Shown here in pieces: positions 15,821 through 24,777 of a stretch of DNA of 64,000 nucleotides (the first letter of the stretch is position 1; each line of letters opens with the position of its first letter). A program made the position numbers and the translations under genes. This stretch comes from a virus. The notes under the pieces were generated by a model. It saw nothing but the letters and a program-made list of their open reading frames with translations. It had not been told where the DNA came from and ran no database searches. The stretch is taken from positions 62,001 through 126,000 of IMG/VR virus record IMGVR_UViG_3300029258_001212; one strand, written 5' to 3'.

Positions 15821-16606
15821 ATGCCCACCACCAGCCGCACCAGCCTGAAGTACCCGGCGCGCGGCCAGGAGCCGTGGTTCGATCTGTTTGAAGCGATGCT
15901 CAACCAGCTCGACGCCATGCTGTACGCCCATCGTGAGGACCGCAATATCCTCATCGTGGGGGGCGGAACGCTCTCCTGGGATGCCACCTCCAACACCCTG
16001 AGCTGGAACGCGCCCATCGTGCTCAATAGCCCCCAAAAGGGCTTCCAGGAAAGCGTGGCGGCGGGGAGCATCGAAATCGCGGAGAGCCAGGTGCTCTACG
16101 TGGACGTGTCGCGCAACCCGGGGAGCAACATCGCTCTCACAGCCAGGCGCGCCGCCACGGTGCCCAACACCGATGACGGTCTCCTCTTGTGCTACCGCTA
16201 CGGCACCTCGCTGTGGTGGCGCAATGGGCTCCGCATGGAGGACACCTACTCGGGGCCCCTGTACCCGGCTGGTGGAGGCGGCGGTGGCGGGATCTCCGGA
16301 TTCGACCGACAGACCGTGGCCGTGGCGACAACCGGTGATGCGTGGGTTGGTGGCGGAGGTGGCACAGATACGGCTAATGCCCAGGGAAGCCTGGCTGGGC
16401 CAATCCAAGGCCCTGGCGCCACGGCGCCGCTATATCCACCCGATGGCGTGGACGTTCACCTGAACAACATCCTGGTGCGGTGGGCTGCGGCCCCGTCTGG
16501 GATCAACGAATGGACCTGGGTGACCACCGGTTCGCCGGCCCCAGTGATCCAATTCGGCGCCGGCCTTACGGCCGGAGACGTAGTGGAAGTCAAGTTCCCC
16601 TACTAG
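15821..16606 (+). CDS. Baseplate/fibre attachment protein
   Basis: A 261-residue protein that begins immediately after the stop of the wedge gene. The N-terminal part (SLKYPARGQEPWFDLFEAM, LDAMLYAHREDRNI) and the following alternating strands (TLSWDATSNTLSWN, YVDVSRNPGSNIAL) resemble a family found after gpJ in many phages with fibre or baseplate roles. A GGGGGGG linker follows at about residue 150, then a glycine-rich C-terminal domain with VHLNNILVRWA and VIQFGAGLTAGDVVEVKFPY. No enzymatic motif. Confidence 0.6.
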   Translation: MPTTSRTSLKYPARGQEPWFDLFEAMLNQLDAMLYAHREDRNILIVGGGTLSWDATSNTLSWNAPIVLNSPQKGFQESVAAGSIEIAESQVLYVDVSRNPGSNIALTARRAATVPNTDDGLLLCYRYGTSLWWRNGLRMEDTYSGPLYPAGGGGGGGISGFDRQTVAVATTGDAWVGGGGGTDTANAQGSLAGPIQGPGATAPLYPPDGVDVHLNNILVRWAAAPSGINEWTWVTTGSPAPVIQFGAGLTAGDVVEVKFPY

Positions 16607-16615
16607 GAGCAGACC

Positions 16616-19321
16616 ATGAGCGACGGACTCCCCAGAGCGGCACAATTCAGCCAGACGGAACCCATCGCCAACTTGGCGGGCGATCTGTCCGGGGACAACA
16701 CGGCGGCCGTGGTGGCAAAGCTCCGCGGCTATGCCATTGGCACCGGTGCGCCGAGCTCGGACGGCGATGTGCTCCAGTGGAACAGCTCGGCCAGCGAGTA
16801 CCAGCCTGGGCAGCTCGACCCAGCGGTAGGCGGAGACCTAAGCGGCACCATTGCGTCTGCAACGGTGGTGGCCATTCGCGGCGGCGGTGTGACCACTGAT
16901 GCCCGTGCAGACGGCAACCTCATGGAGTGGGATGACGGTGGCTCCGAGTGGGGCTACGTGAGCCCTGGCGGAGATCTGAGCGGCAAGATTGGCGCGGCCA
17001 CGGTGACTGGGCTACAAGGGCGAGACGTGGCCAACACGGCGCCCACGGACGGCCAGGCGCTAGTCTGGTCCGCGGGCAACTCGAGGTGGCAGCCCGGAGC
17101 CGGCGGCGGTGGGGCCTCGAGCTGGAATGCGCTGTACGCTGCCAGCAAGACGATGACTATCGACGGGGCGGTGCTCCAGTGGGAACAGGACATTGCTACC
17201 GGCTCTGGCTTCCGGGTGTTCCGAGACCAGGCCACCAGCGATGCTCCGCTCATGGTGGTGGAAGCTGTCAATGCGGCAGACGCGCAAGCGGCACTGAAGG
17301 TATCCGGCTTGCTCGCCCTGAATGCTGTTGGCAAGGTCACCCAGAGCATGACGGACAGCGGTACGGCTACGTTCGATGCCTACAAACTGTCCTACCAGCC
17401 AGGGGCTCTGGCGGCGGCCACCTGGGCCTACGGCATGGCAGTGGAGGCAGATGGATCGAATCTCACCGAGGCGGACTCTGCCGTGTTCGGGTACAGGGCC
17501 ACGGCTACTTCGCTCGGGTCTGGTGTTGGCGTGGGCTACTACGCGGACGACACGTGGACCCTGGGCATGTATCTCAAGTCCGCACTGAACATCGAATCGT
17601 CTGCGAGCAATCCCGCATTCCAGGCGAGTCACACCGGTGACGTGAAAGCCGGCGTGTTTTCGTCTGGCGGTCTGGCAACGGGAACACAGCCCGTTCTTTC
17701 TGTTTCCGGACAGAACACCGTGGCAACCCATACCGGCAAGACATTCGAGATCCTCACAGTGTCTGCCGAGGGCCAAGCCAACGGTGGCGCCAACGATGAC
17801 TATGACTTCATCGGTGTCAACTTCGGGTACACCGAAGCTGGTTCGGTCACGGCTCTCACGAAGGCGATGTACGTGCAGAATTCGTGGGACTGGTCTCTGT
17901 GGGCCTACGCGCCGTCATTCTGGTCGCTGACTGGAACGACGCCTTTTGCCGAGTACGCAGGGAATCCGCAAGCTGGGTCCGGGGGGAACATCAGCACAGA
18001 TAACGGCGCCACGGCGGACATGCTTCGCGTGGTGGTGGGTGGTAGCACCAGGTGGATTCCGGCATACAGCGCCACGGCGCTCGCTGGCTCCATCTCGAGC
18101 TGGGATGGGATGTACGCCGCAGACCCGAACAGCAATGTGCTCACGGTGTCTGGGGCAAGTGACCCATTCGAGATTAACCAGACTTCCAACAGTGGCAACG
18201 CATTCTACGTTCACAGAAGCAAGGCGAGTGGAAGCGAGACGGCTCCGATTGCCTGGTTCAAGCAACTCAACAACGGGACCCACACCGAGTACGTGGTGAA
18301 GGTCGAGGCGGATGACGGGTTCAATGAGATCCCGCTTTTCCAGTGCAAGGGCCAGTACGGCAACGGCTACCTCCAGGTGAGCACGCATGGCAAGGTGGAG
18401 ATCCAGCAAGCCAGCGGGCGCTACTTGGACCTGACTGGTTACAGCCGACTTCGTTGCGCCCAGATCGATTACAACAGCGCGGCCGGGCATTCGGTCAAGA
18501 TCCAAGGCAACGGCCAGGCGCTCGAGGTGGGCGCCGACACGGCGGCTTCCACGAAGATCACCGGTACGCTCCTGGACGTGAACGTGCGAACCGACATTAC
18601 CGCGTCCACCAGCGGTGGAACCCCGGCACTGTACGTGCGCCAGGACAGCACCGGCGACATTTTGCAGCTTATGGACGGCACCACCGAGCGGTGGGCGTGC
18701 GCGCCTGATGGCGCGGTGGACATGAGCGCGAATTCAGCTAACCCCGGCCTGACCGCTGACCAGGAGGGGGCTGGTGACATTTTCGACGCGCGCCTGAGCG
18801 GCACGTCCAAGTTCGCCGTCAAGAACAACGGGCGCATCACGCAACAGGTCACAGGGATCACCACCACCACCGAGGTGCTCCGGACCGAAGGCCAGTCCGG
18901 CAACCTGGGCAGCGGGCAGGGCCTGGTCGGACACAAGGTGTCGTTGGCCGGGGCCACGGACGATGCGACTTCTCAGATCTACGGTGTGTTCGTGGAGCTC
19001 ACCGGTGGAAGTGCAGCCACCACCAAGCGCGGGTTCTACGCGGACTCGAGCTGGGAGTACGGCCTTTACACCCTGAGCCCCGGCTATGTGAAGCAGAGTA
19101 GCGCCACTGGCGCCGTGGTGGCCCTCACCGTGGACCAGGCGGACAACGATGTATCCTTCATGGACTTCATCGGCTCCACGGCTGCGGACAAGACAAACAA
19201 CATCTCGAGTGGCGTAGGAACCCCGGACGGCAACGCGCCGGCCAGTGGGACCTGGACGCTGTGGCGGATGCTCAAGATCGACTTGGGCGGCACGGCCGGA
19301 TGGCTGGCCGTGTGGCAGTAG
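16616..19321 (+). CDS. Tail fibre protein, 901 residues
   Basis: A long beta-rich fibre. The N-terminal 160 residues contain three repeats with the pattern GDLSG-x-I-x-x-A-x-V-x-x-L-x-G-R followed by a P-x-D-G-x-x-L-x-W segment, seen in many tail fibres and also once in the fibre at 33653. The rest consists of irregular beta repeats rich in G, T, S and N with recurrent YxxSSWExGLY-like units (GVGYYADDTWTLGMYL, GFYADSSWEYGLYTL, AMYVQNSWDWSLWAY). A GGAGCAGACC site precedes the ATG. Likely a trimeric receptor-binding or long shaft protein. Confidence 0.75.
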   Translation: MSDGLPRAAQFSQTEPIANLAGDLSGDNTAAVVAKLRGYAIGTGAPSSDGDVLQWNSSASEYQPGQLDPAVGGDLSGTIASATVVAIRGGGVTTDARADGNLMEWDDGGSEWGYVSPGGDLSGKIGAATVTGLQGRDVANTAPTDGQALVWSAGNSRWQPGAGGGGASSWNALYAASKTMTIDGAVLQWEQDIATGSGFRVFRDQATSDAPLMVVEAVNAADAQAALKVSGLLALNAVGKVTQSMTDSGTATFDAYKLSYQPGALAAATWAYGMAVEADGSNLTEADSAVFGYRATATSLGSGVGVGYYADDTWTLGMYLKSALNIESSASNPAFQASHTGDVKAGVFSSGGLATGTQPVLSVSGQNTVATHTGKTFEILTVSAEGQANGGANDDYDFIGVNFGYTEAGSVTALTKAMYVQNSWDWSLWAYAPSFWSLTGTTPFAEYAGNPQAGSGGNISTDNGATADMLRVVVGGSTRWIPAYSATALAGSISSWDGMYAADPNSNVLTVSGASDPFEINQTSNSGNAFYVHRSKASGSETAPIAWFKQLNNGTHTEYVVKVEADDGFNEIPLFQCKGQYGNGYLQVSTHGKVEIQQASGRYLDLTGYSRLRCAQIDYNSAAGHSVKIQGNGQALEVGADTAASTKITGTLLDVNVRTDITASTSGGTPALYVRQDSTGDILQLMDGTTERWACAPDGAVDMSANSANPGLTADQEGAGDIFDARLSGTSKFAVKNNGRITQQVTGITTTTEVLRTEGQSGNLGSGQGLVGHKVSLAGATDDATSQIYGVFVELTGGSAATTKRGFYADSSWEYGLYTLSPGYVKQSSATGAVVALTVDQADNDVSFMDFIGSTAADKTNNISSGVGTPDGNAPASGTWTLWRMLKIDLGGTAGWLAVWQ

Positions 19322-19348
19322 GCCAACGATTGAACAAGGAGGATTGGA

Positions 19349-19843
19349 ATGGCCCGGGACAGCAAGAAGACTAGAGCGAAGCGGACGGCGAAGCGCGCCG
19401 GGAAAGCGAAGTCCAAGGACGACTTGAAGCGAGAGGCGGTGCTCGCCCAGGTGCGGGAGCGCAAGTACCGCGTGAGCGAGGTGGAGCTCCTCAAGCTCCA
19501 GAAGCTCAAGTACCAAGGTGAGGCCATCGGCACGAAGCTCCAGGCGGCCCAGGAGAAGCTGGCCGAGCTCCAGGTCAAGGCCCAGACGGCCAGCGCCCGG
19601 TTCCAGGCAGAGGTGAGCCGTGTGTTCAAGGCCCACGGCTTCGAGGAGTGGTTCAGTATCGATCTGTCGGACGAGGAGAGCGCCGGACTGGTCACCGAGA
19701 ACATGCAGCTCAAGAAGCAGCTCGAGGCGGCCCAGGACGCGGCAAGCAAGGAGAGCGAGCCCGAGGGAGACAAGGACACCAAGGCGCCCGAGGAACCCCA
19801 GGAGGAACCGGCTCCGGCTGCGGAGGAGGCATCGGGCGATTGA
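19349..19843 (+). CDS. Coiled-coil protein with basic head and acidic tail
   Basis: A 164-residue protein with AAGGAGG upstream. The first 30 residues are lysine and arginine rich (KKTRAKRTAKRAGKAK), residues 35-95 form a heptad-rich coiled coil (LLKLQKLKYQGEAIGTKLQ, AAQEKLAELQ), and the tail is glutamate and proline rich. The gene at 31049 has the same three-part architecture, also just before or between fibre genes, so the two may be analogous fibre accessory or assembly proteins. No known family. Confidence 0.55.
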   Translation: MARDSKKTRAKRTAKRAGKAKSKDDLKREAVLAQVRERKYRVSEVELLKLQKLKYQGEAIGTKLQAAQEKLAELQVKAQTASARFQAEVSRVFKAHGFEEWFSIDLSDEESAGLVTENMQLKKQLEAAQDAASKESEPEGDKDTKAPEEPQEEPAPAAEEASGD

Positions 19844-19913
19844 GGACCCTCAAGACTCTTATCTCCATAAGGGGGAGATAAGGTTAATTAAGCAGAAGCA
19901 AAGGACGTGCCAA
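19844..19913 (+). promoter_or_regulatory. Repeated block-boundary element, copy 2
   Basis: CTCAAGACTC subclass. This copy contains the best hairpin: CTTATCTCC (19858-19866) pairs perfectly with GGAGATAAG (19874-19882). Then come GTTAATTAAGC, AGAAGCA and GTGCCAA (19907-19913). The next ATG is at 19918. It starts 1 bp after the preceding stop. Confidence 0.75.
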
Positions 19914-19917
19914 CATC

Positions 19918-20910
19918 ATGGCTCGGTATGGATTCGGAAATCGTGCGTTCGGGACGACCCCCTTCGGGGAGAGCGACTGGTGCAAGATCGTCCTGTACGA
20001 TGAGCTCCCGGGTGATGTGCGTCAGCAGGATGTGGATGCCGGGGGCCCGTACCTGAAGTTCGTGGAGGCAATGTGCCCCAGCTTCACCTGGCTCAAGCGG
20101 CACCTGGACCGGTTCAAGTACATCACCAATCCGAGGGAGATCCGTGAGGATCTCCTCCTGTACCTCGGGGAGAATTTCGGGATCACCGTGGACTTGGCCG
20201 AACCCCTCGGTTACCAGCGGATGCGAGTGGGCCTCGCTGCCAGGTGGAACATCATCAAAGGCACCCTCGAGTCCTACGTGGTGCTGTGCAGGGTTCACGG
20301 CTTCGAGGTGGACGTTCATCCGCTCTGGTGGGATGGGATCAAGTACCTTACGACGCCTCCGGTGGTGGGCGGGGAAAGTCCGACCTACCAGCGCACGGTG
20401 TCCGTCGATACCCAGTACAAGATCTGGCTCCAGTGCGCGCCAGCGGAGCCGAGTTCGGTGGTGATCACCATCGCTGGCAACACGATCACCGATGACGGTG
20501 ACGGCAAGCTCCTGGTGGGAGTCACCGAGGTGGGCACGATTGACTACGGCTGGGGCTACGCGGACCTGACGCTGACTGGGGTGGTCACCGGAGCCCCGAA
20601 GGCCACCTATCAGAGCGTGGTGGGCGGGTGCGTGGAGACGTGCCGGAAGTGCAAGACGCACAGGATCAGACTCGACATTACCACCGGGACCATCGGTGGC
20701 CAGAGCGAGCTCACCATTGCGGATGCCTTCAAGCGCATGTGGCGGAAGATCGGGCTGGACACTGGCGATGGCGTGGTGCCGATCCATGTGGAGCTCGAGT
20801 ACATCGTGGCGGAGGACACGGCCGTGGCCAGCATCGGGCATCGCTATGACATTCTGGCGGACAGCGAGGTGTCCGCTGATTCCGGTTTCCGGGCAGAGGT
20901 GGTTTCCTGA
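19918..20910 (+). CDS. Baseplate/tail protein, gpI-like
   Basis: A 330-residue protein. The N-terminal half follows the P2 gpI pattern: KYITNPREIREDLLLYLGENFGI, then GYQRMRVGLAARWNIIKGTL followed by SYVVLCRVHGFEVDVHPLWW. The R-x-x-I-x-K-G-T and G-F-x-V-x-V...W features are diagnostic. A DDGxGKLLVG...GTIDY...ATYQ beta module interrupts it (about residues 178-232). It is the first gene after repeated element copy 2 and probably bridges baseplate and the fibres encoded downstream. Confidence 0.65.
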   Translation: MARYGFGNRAFGTTPFGESDWCKIVLYDELPGDVRQQDVDAGGPYLKFVEAMCPSFTWLKRHLDRFKYITNPREIREDLLLYLGENFGITVDLAEPLGYQRMRVGLAARWNIIKGTLESYVVLCRVHGFEVDVHPLWWDGIKYLTTPPVVGGESPTYQRTVSVDTQYKIWLQCAPAEPSSVVITIAGNTITDDGDGKLLVGVTEVGTIDYGWGYADLTLTGVVTGAPKATYQSVVGGCVETCRKCKTHRIRLDITTGTIGGQSELTIADAFKRMWRKIGLDTGDGVVPIHVELEYIVAEDTAVASIGHRYDILADSEVSADSGFRAEVVS

Positions 20911-21872
20911 TGGATCTGACTGCGGTGAGCTGCAACGGCGGAGACGACGAATTCGTCCAGTACATCTTCCGGTTGCTTTCGGATGCGGACATTGCCTACT
21001 TCAAGCTGGGCGAGGGTGGCTTCGATCTGTCCGCGGTCCGCACCGAGATCGCCGGGTACGGCTCTGGGGCTACCACCTACAGCGGCACCCTCGAGCGGCT
21101 CCCTGTGGGTCGCAATGCCGTCACCATCACTGCGGATCCGCTTGGTTCCGCACAGGTGGTCACAGACGATGGTGCGGGGAACCTGTCCGGCGCTGGCGGA
21201 AGCGGGACGATCAATTACAAGACGGGCGAGTGGGAGGTGACGTTCAACGTCGCGGTGAGCGCTGGGGACCCTATCCAGGCGGACTACCAGTACCACGGCA
21301 CCTTGAGCTCCGAGCAGTCCAGCGACTTCGGGCTGGGCGACGGCACCAAAGGACCCTACTACCATGACCTGGAGAACCTCCCCGTGGCGGAGGGCACGCT
21401 CACAGTGAACGAGGAGGGGGGCCTGAGCCTCACTGATGACGGCAACGGCAACCTGGTGGGAGATGGCAGCGGCACGGTCAACTATGAGACTGGTGAAGTG
21501 TTCGCCTTGTTCTCTGGGGTGGTGGCGCTCCACAGCCGAATCACGGCCACCTACAAGTACGATGGAGCCCCGAAGGCACCAGACCCGACCCTCACGGATC
21601 TGGAATCCGAGGGAGACCCGAACCTCTACACGTTCCAGCGCGATTTCGAGGAAGGCGAAATCACGTTCGTGGAGACCACACGGGGGCGGATCCGCTGCAC
21701 CATCTACCTGGACCTGTGGGAAGGGATCGATGATGGGAACGGCTACACGCCGTACCTGTTTGAAGGAGGACTATTCAGCTCCAACGATGAGATGGCCGTC
21801 TACTTCACCTACGCGAAGATCAGGAAGACCGGCTCCACGCGCATCGACTTCGATGTGGACACGGTGCTGTAG
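20910..21872 (+). CDS. Fibre/appendage protein with two DDG beta modules
   Basis: A 320-residue structural protein overlapping the previous gene (TGATG). It begins with DADIAYFKLGEGGFDL, carries two copies of the VTDDGxGNLxG...GTxNYxTG...ATYKY module (roughly 65-130 and 160-218), and ends with a domain containing EGGLFSSNDEMAVYFTYAKI. The gene at 23741 has the same order of parts and is a paralogue. Likely a distal tail or fibre-linker protein. Confidence 0.6.
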   Translation: MDLTAVSCNGGDDEFVQYIFRLLSDADIAYFKLGEGGFDLSAVRTEIAGYGSGATTYSGTLERLPVGRNAVTITADPLGSAQVVTDDGAGNLSGAGGSGTINYKTGEWEVTFNVAVSAGDPIQADYQYHGTLSSEQSSDFGLGDGTKGPYYHDLENLPVAEGTLTVNEEGGLSLTDDGNGNLVGDGSGTVNYETGEVFALFSGVVALHSRITATYKYDGAPKAPDPTLTDLESEGDPNLYTFQRDFEEGEITFVETTRGRIRCTIYLDLWEGIDDGNGYTPYLFEGGLFSSNDEMAVYFTYAKIRKTGSTRIDFDVDTVL

Positions 21873-21881
21873 GGGTTCGCC

Positions 21882-22826
21882 ATGGATAAAACTTGGACCA
21901 TGTACCGGAATCAGCTTTTTACTCCCAACTTCTGGTTCTACGATTGGATGGCGTTCCTGATCCCGATCTTGGAGTCCAACGGCTGGACGCTGATCGGCTG
22001 GGGCGAGGGCGGGTTCAGTGGTGGGGGCGCCTACTACTGGGATCGCAGCGGGGTCACAACGCCGTTCTCTACCAGCCAGACGAATTGCTGGGCATGTCTC
22101 CAGGCGCCGGACAACGGTGACGGCAAGACGCGCCCTGAGATCGTGTGGCAGGAGCCGTGGTCCACCAACGATCTGCGGATGTGGGTGCGGCACGAAGGCG
22201 GCTATACCAATGCTGGGATCGATTCGCACATCCGTCCTACGGCCGGGGACGGCGGCGAGATGGGGCGCACGTCCACCGATCTGGAATCCAACTCCGGAAC
22301 CGCTGCGAGTAGGTGGACGTTCTGCGTGGCAAGCGACGGGTCCTACATCGCCTACAGCTCCACCAGGAACAACGCATCCGCCATGTCTGCCTTCGTGCGT
22401 TGCATGGACGTGGAGGAGCTCGACCTGTATCCCTACGCTTGCTTCCACCGGAGTTCCTACAACTACCAGATGATCGATATTTGGCAGTTTTCCTACCAGA
22501 ACGGCAACGCGAGCATCATGGCGTACCACCCGACAGCGGGGGACATTTGGGGCAACAACGGGGCCAGTGCGGACGGGTACGGGATCGCCAAGCTCTACTG
22601 CGGAGGTGGCGATATTCGGCCTGGCATAGATCCAGTGACCGGTGAGCCGACGATGTACGGAATGCACGTCATGAGCTGGGGATCTTATGGTCACGTGAAA
22701 GGGCGCCTTCCGGATATGTTCTACTCTGGGATGGCCAACAACGACCGGGTGAACAGCGGCGAGTATATCCAGTGCGGCCACCTGATGCTGCCATGGGGTT
22801 CTGATTCGGAGGTTGTGGTCCCATGA
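21882..22826 (+). CDS. Tail appendage protein A (paralogue of the next gene)
   Basis: A 314-residue aromatic- and glycine-rich protein. It shares with the downstream gene an opening WxxYRN segment, an ILESNGWTLIGWGEGG unit (ILGTGNG in the partner), and a late DPVTGEPTMYGMHVM segment (DDPVTGDPVLHNVWI in the partner) followed by VKGRLPDMF (VRGKIPDVY). High W, Y, C and N content is typical of receptor-binding or fibre-tip domains. No enzyme motif. Confidence 0.55.
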   Translation: MDKTWTMYRNQLFTPNFWFYDWMAFLIPILESNGWTLIGWGEGGFSGGGAYYWDRSGVTTPFSTSQTNCWACLQAPDNGDGKTRPEIVWQEPWSTNDLRMWVRHEGGYTNAGIDSHIRPTAGDGGEMGRTSTDLESNSGTAASRWTFCVASDGSYIAYSSTRNNASAMSAFVRCMDVEELDLYPYACFHRSSYNYQMIDIWQFSYQNGNASIMAYHPTAGDIWGNNGASADGYGIAKLYCGGGDIRPGIDPVTGEPTMYGMHVMSWGSYGHVKGRLPDMFYSGMANNDRVNSGEYIQCGHLMLPWGSDSEVVVP

Positions 22827-23737
22827 CCGTTTGGAACATCTACCGGAACGACATTCCGTACACCGGCGGCAGCTACGATCCACGCGGGCGAAACGCCTGG
22901 TATCAGATCAAGGAGCGCCTGGTAGAAAACGGGTGGACTATTCTCGGCACCGGGAATGGCAGCTCGAGCTTCGATGTGTCCGGAGGAGATCTCTGGACTT
23001 CGGCTGGCGCCATGTCCGGAGGGTGCTGGCTTTGGATCAAGAACATCGAAGATGTGGAGTGCGTGCTCTGGTATCAGGACATTTACAACTGGTGGCTGTG
23101 GGCCAGCTTTGACGGATTCAACACCACTGGTGTGAGCGCCTCTAGCCCGCCCGGCAATTCGAGTCCACCGGCAGACCTGTGCAACCCCGGTGCAGACGGA
23201 AACAATGATCTCGCGCCTTACGTGGATTGCTACGCTACCCTCCTGGTGAACGAGACTTCGTTCCTGACGTTTGGGCGCACGGGCAACAACTATCGCGGTG
23301 TGCCGTCCATGTGCTTCGTGAAGCTGGACGTGCGAGACCAGACGGATCCATATCCGTATTGGTTTCGCGTGTGGGGGTACAACAGCTACAGCTCGAGCAA
23401 CAAGGCTTGGCTGTCAGTGCGGATGGAGGACACGCGAGGTAACAACAGGGGGCGACACCCTGGCGGGAACGTGTACCAATACAGTGCGGCAAAGTACCAA
23501 ACCCCGCGGAGCGCCATGATGGACACGATGCCAGATGATCCGGTTACCGGTGACCCTGTGCTCCACAACGTGTGGATCTGTTGTTTCGACAATCAGCACG
23601 TGCGCGGGAAGATCCCAGACGTGTATCGCGTGAGCGAGCTCAAGGCAGACGGGACGCATCTGCACGATGATGCGTTTGTAGTGTGCTCGGACTACTGTTT
23701 TCCGTGGGAGTCCACGGACACCCTGTGGGGGACATAG
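22823..23737 (+). CDS. Tail appendage protein B (paralogue of the previous gene)
   Basis: A 304-residue protein starting within the last codons of its paralogue (ATGA). The common parts are the WNIYRN start, the NGWTILGTGNG unit, the DDPVTGDP segment and GKIPDVYRVSEL. The middle region (about residues 60-190) is very different, consistent with divergence of exposed surface domains after duplication. Contains nine cysteines, more than its neighbours. Confidence 0.55.
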   Translation: MTVWNIYRNDIPYTGGSYDPRGRNAWYQIKERLVENGWTILGTGNGSSSFDVSGGDLWTSAGAMSGGCWLWIKNIEDVECVLWYQDIYNWWLWASFDGFNTTGVSASSPPGNSSPPADLCNPGADGNNDLAPYVDCYATLLVNETSFLTFGRTGNNYRGVPSMCFVKLDVRDQTDPYPYWFRVWGYNSYSSSNKAWLSVRMEDTRGNNRGRHPGGNVYQYSAAKYQTPRSAMMDTMPDDPVTGDPVLHNVWICCFDNQHVRGKIPDVYRVSELKADGTHLHDDAFVVCSDYCFPWESTDTLWGT

Positions 23738-23740
23738 GAT

Positions 23741-24775
23741 ATGGCCGATTACACTGCTACGCCGTTCGCCCCAGGGTTCTACGATCCGTTCATCCCCCCG
23801 GACCCGATTCCGGACCCGACCGTGATCAATGTGGTGGTCTGCGATGTGGGCCGGGACGAGCTAATCAAGCTCCGCGGTGGCCTCGGTGGATCCCAAGTGG
23901 GCTACTTCAAGTTTGGCTGTGGTGGCTGGGCTCCAGGCGCAGAGCTCGCTGAGCAAGCTGGCATCAGCACGGGGAGCGCCACGGTGCTCGGCCAGACCAC
24001 CAAGTACGTTGTGGCCCCTGGAACAGTGTCCGTGACGGTGGACGGCCAGACCGTAACTGATGATGGAGCTGGGAACCTGGTGGGGACCGGCGCCAGTGGC
24101 ACGATCAACTACCTGAGCGGTGCCTTCACCATCACGTTCACTACGCCCCCGGCGGGGGCCCAGCCGGTGATGGCCACCTACCGGACCGGGGGCACCGAAT
24201 CGGACTACCTGATGCAAGACGGTGCCATCGGCAACGGGGGCACCGGGCCGTACACTGGGACCCTGATCGGTGTGCCCGTGGTGCCCGGCTCCGCGGTGTT
24301 CTGGGATTGCTTCTCCCAGTACCTGATGGACAATGGCTCTGGCGTCCTGGTGGACCCGTCTGGCGGTGGGGGCTCCGGCACCATCGACTACGAGACCGGC
24401 GACTTCTCGGTGACGTTTGGATCCATCGTGGAGAACCTGTGCCCGATCCGCGTCACCCATCGCTACTGGCGGCGCCCATGGCAGCCGAACGCCGGCCAGA
24501 CAGATCTGGACGCGGTGGACAAGGGGCTGTTCACGATCCGCAAGGACTTGGAGCTCACGGACACGGTGTACCAGGGCGCTGGGACGCGCACCGTGCGTGT
24601 TACATGCGAGCTCGAGGCGGCCGAAGGGAACGATGACGGATCTGGAGCCGCTCCGGTGTACTATGAAGGTGGGATCTACACGTCCGACGACGTGCTGGTG
24701 ATGTACTTCACCTGGCCCGGAATCAAAAAGACCAGCGCGGCGGCCCTGACCCGCGTGATTGACTTGGTGGTGTGA
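23741..24775 (+). CDS. Fibre/appendage protein with two DDG beta modules (second copy)
   Basis: A 344-residue paralogue of the gene at 20910. Matching parts are VGYFKFGCGGW (AYFKLGEGGF in the partner), a VTDDGAGNLVG...GTINYLSG...ATYR module, a second module (DNGSGVLVD...GTIDYETG...THRY) and a final EGGIYTSDDVLVMYFTWPGI. The two paralogues flank the appendage pair at 21882 and 22823, so the block looks like a duplicated appendage-linker unit. Confidence 0.58.
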   Translation: MADYTATPFAPGFYDPFIPPDPIPDPTVINVVVCDVGRDELIKLRGGLGGSQVGYFKFGCGGWAPGAELAEQAGISTGSATVLGQTTKYVVAPGTVSVTVDGQTVTDDGAGNLVGTGASGTINYLSGAFTITFTTPPAGAQPVMATYRTGGTESDYLMQDGAIGNGGTGPYTGTLIGVPVVPGSAVFWDCFSQYLMDNGSGVLVDPSGGGGSGTIDYETGDFSVTFGSIVENLCPIRVTHRYWRRPWQPNAGQTDLDAVDKGLFTIRKDLELTDTVYQGAGTRTVRVTCELEAAEGNDDGSGAAPVYYEGGIYTSDDVLVMYFTWPGIKKTSAAALTRVIDLVV

Positions 24776-24777
24776 CC

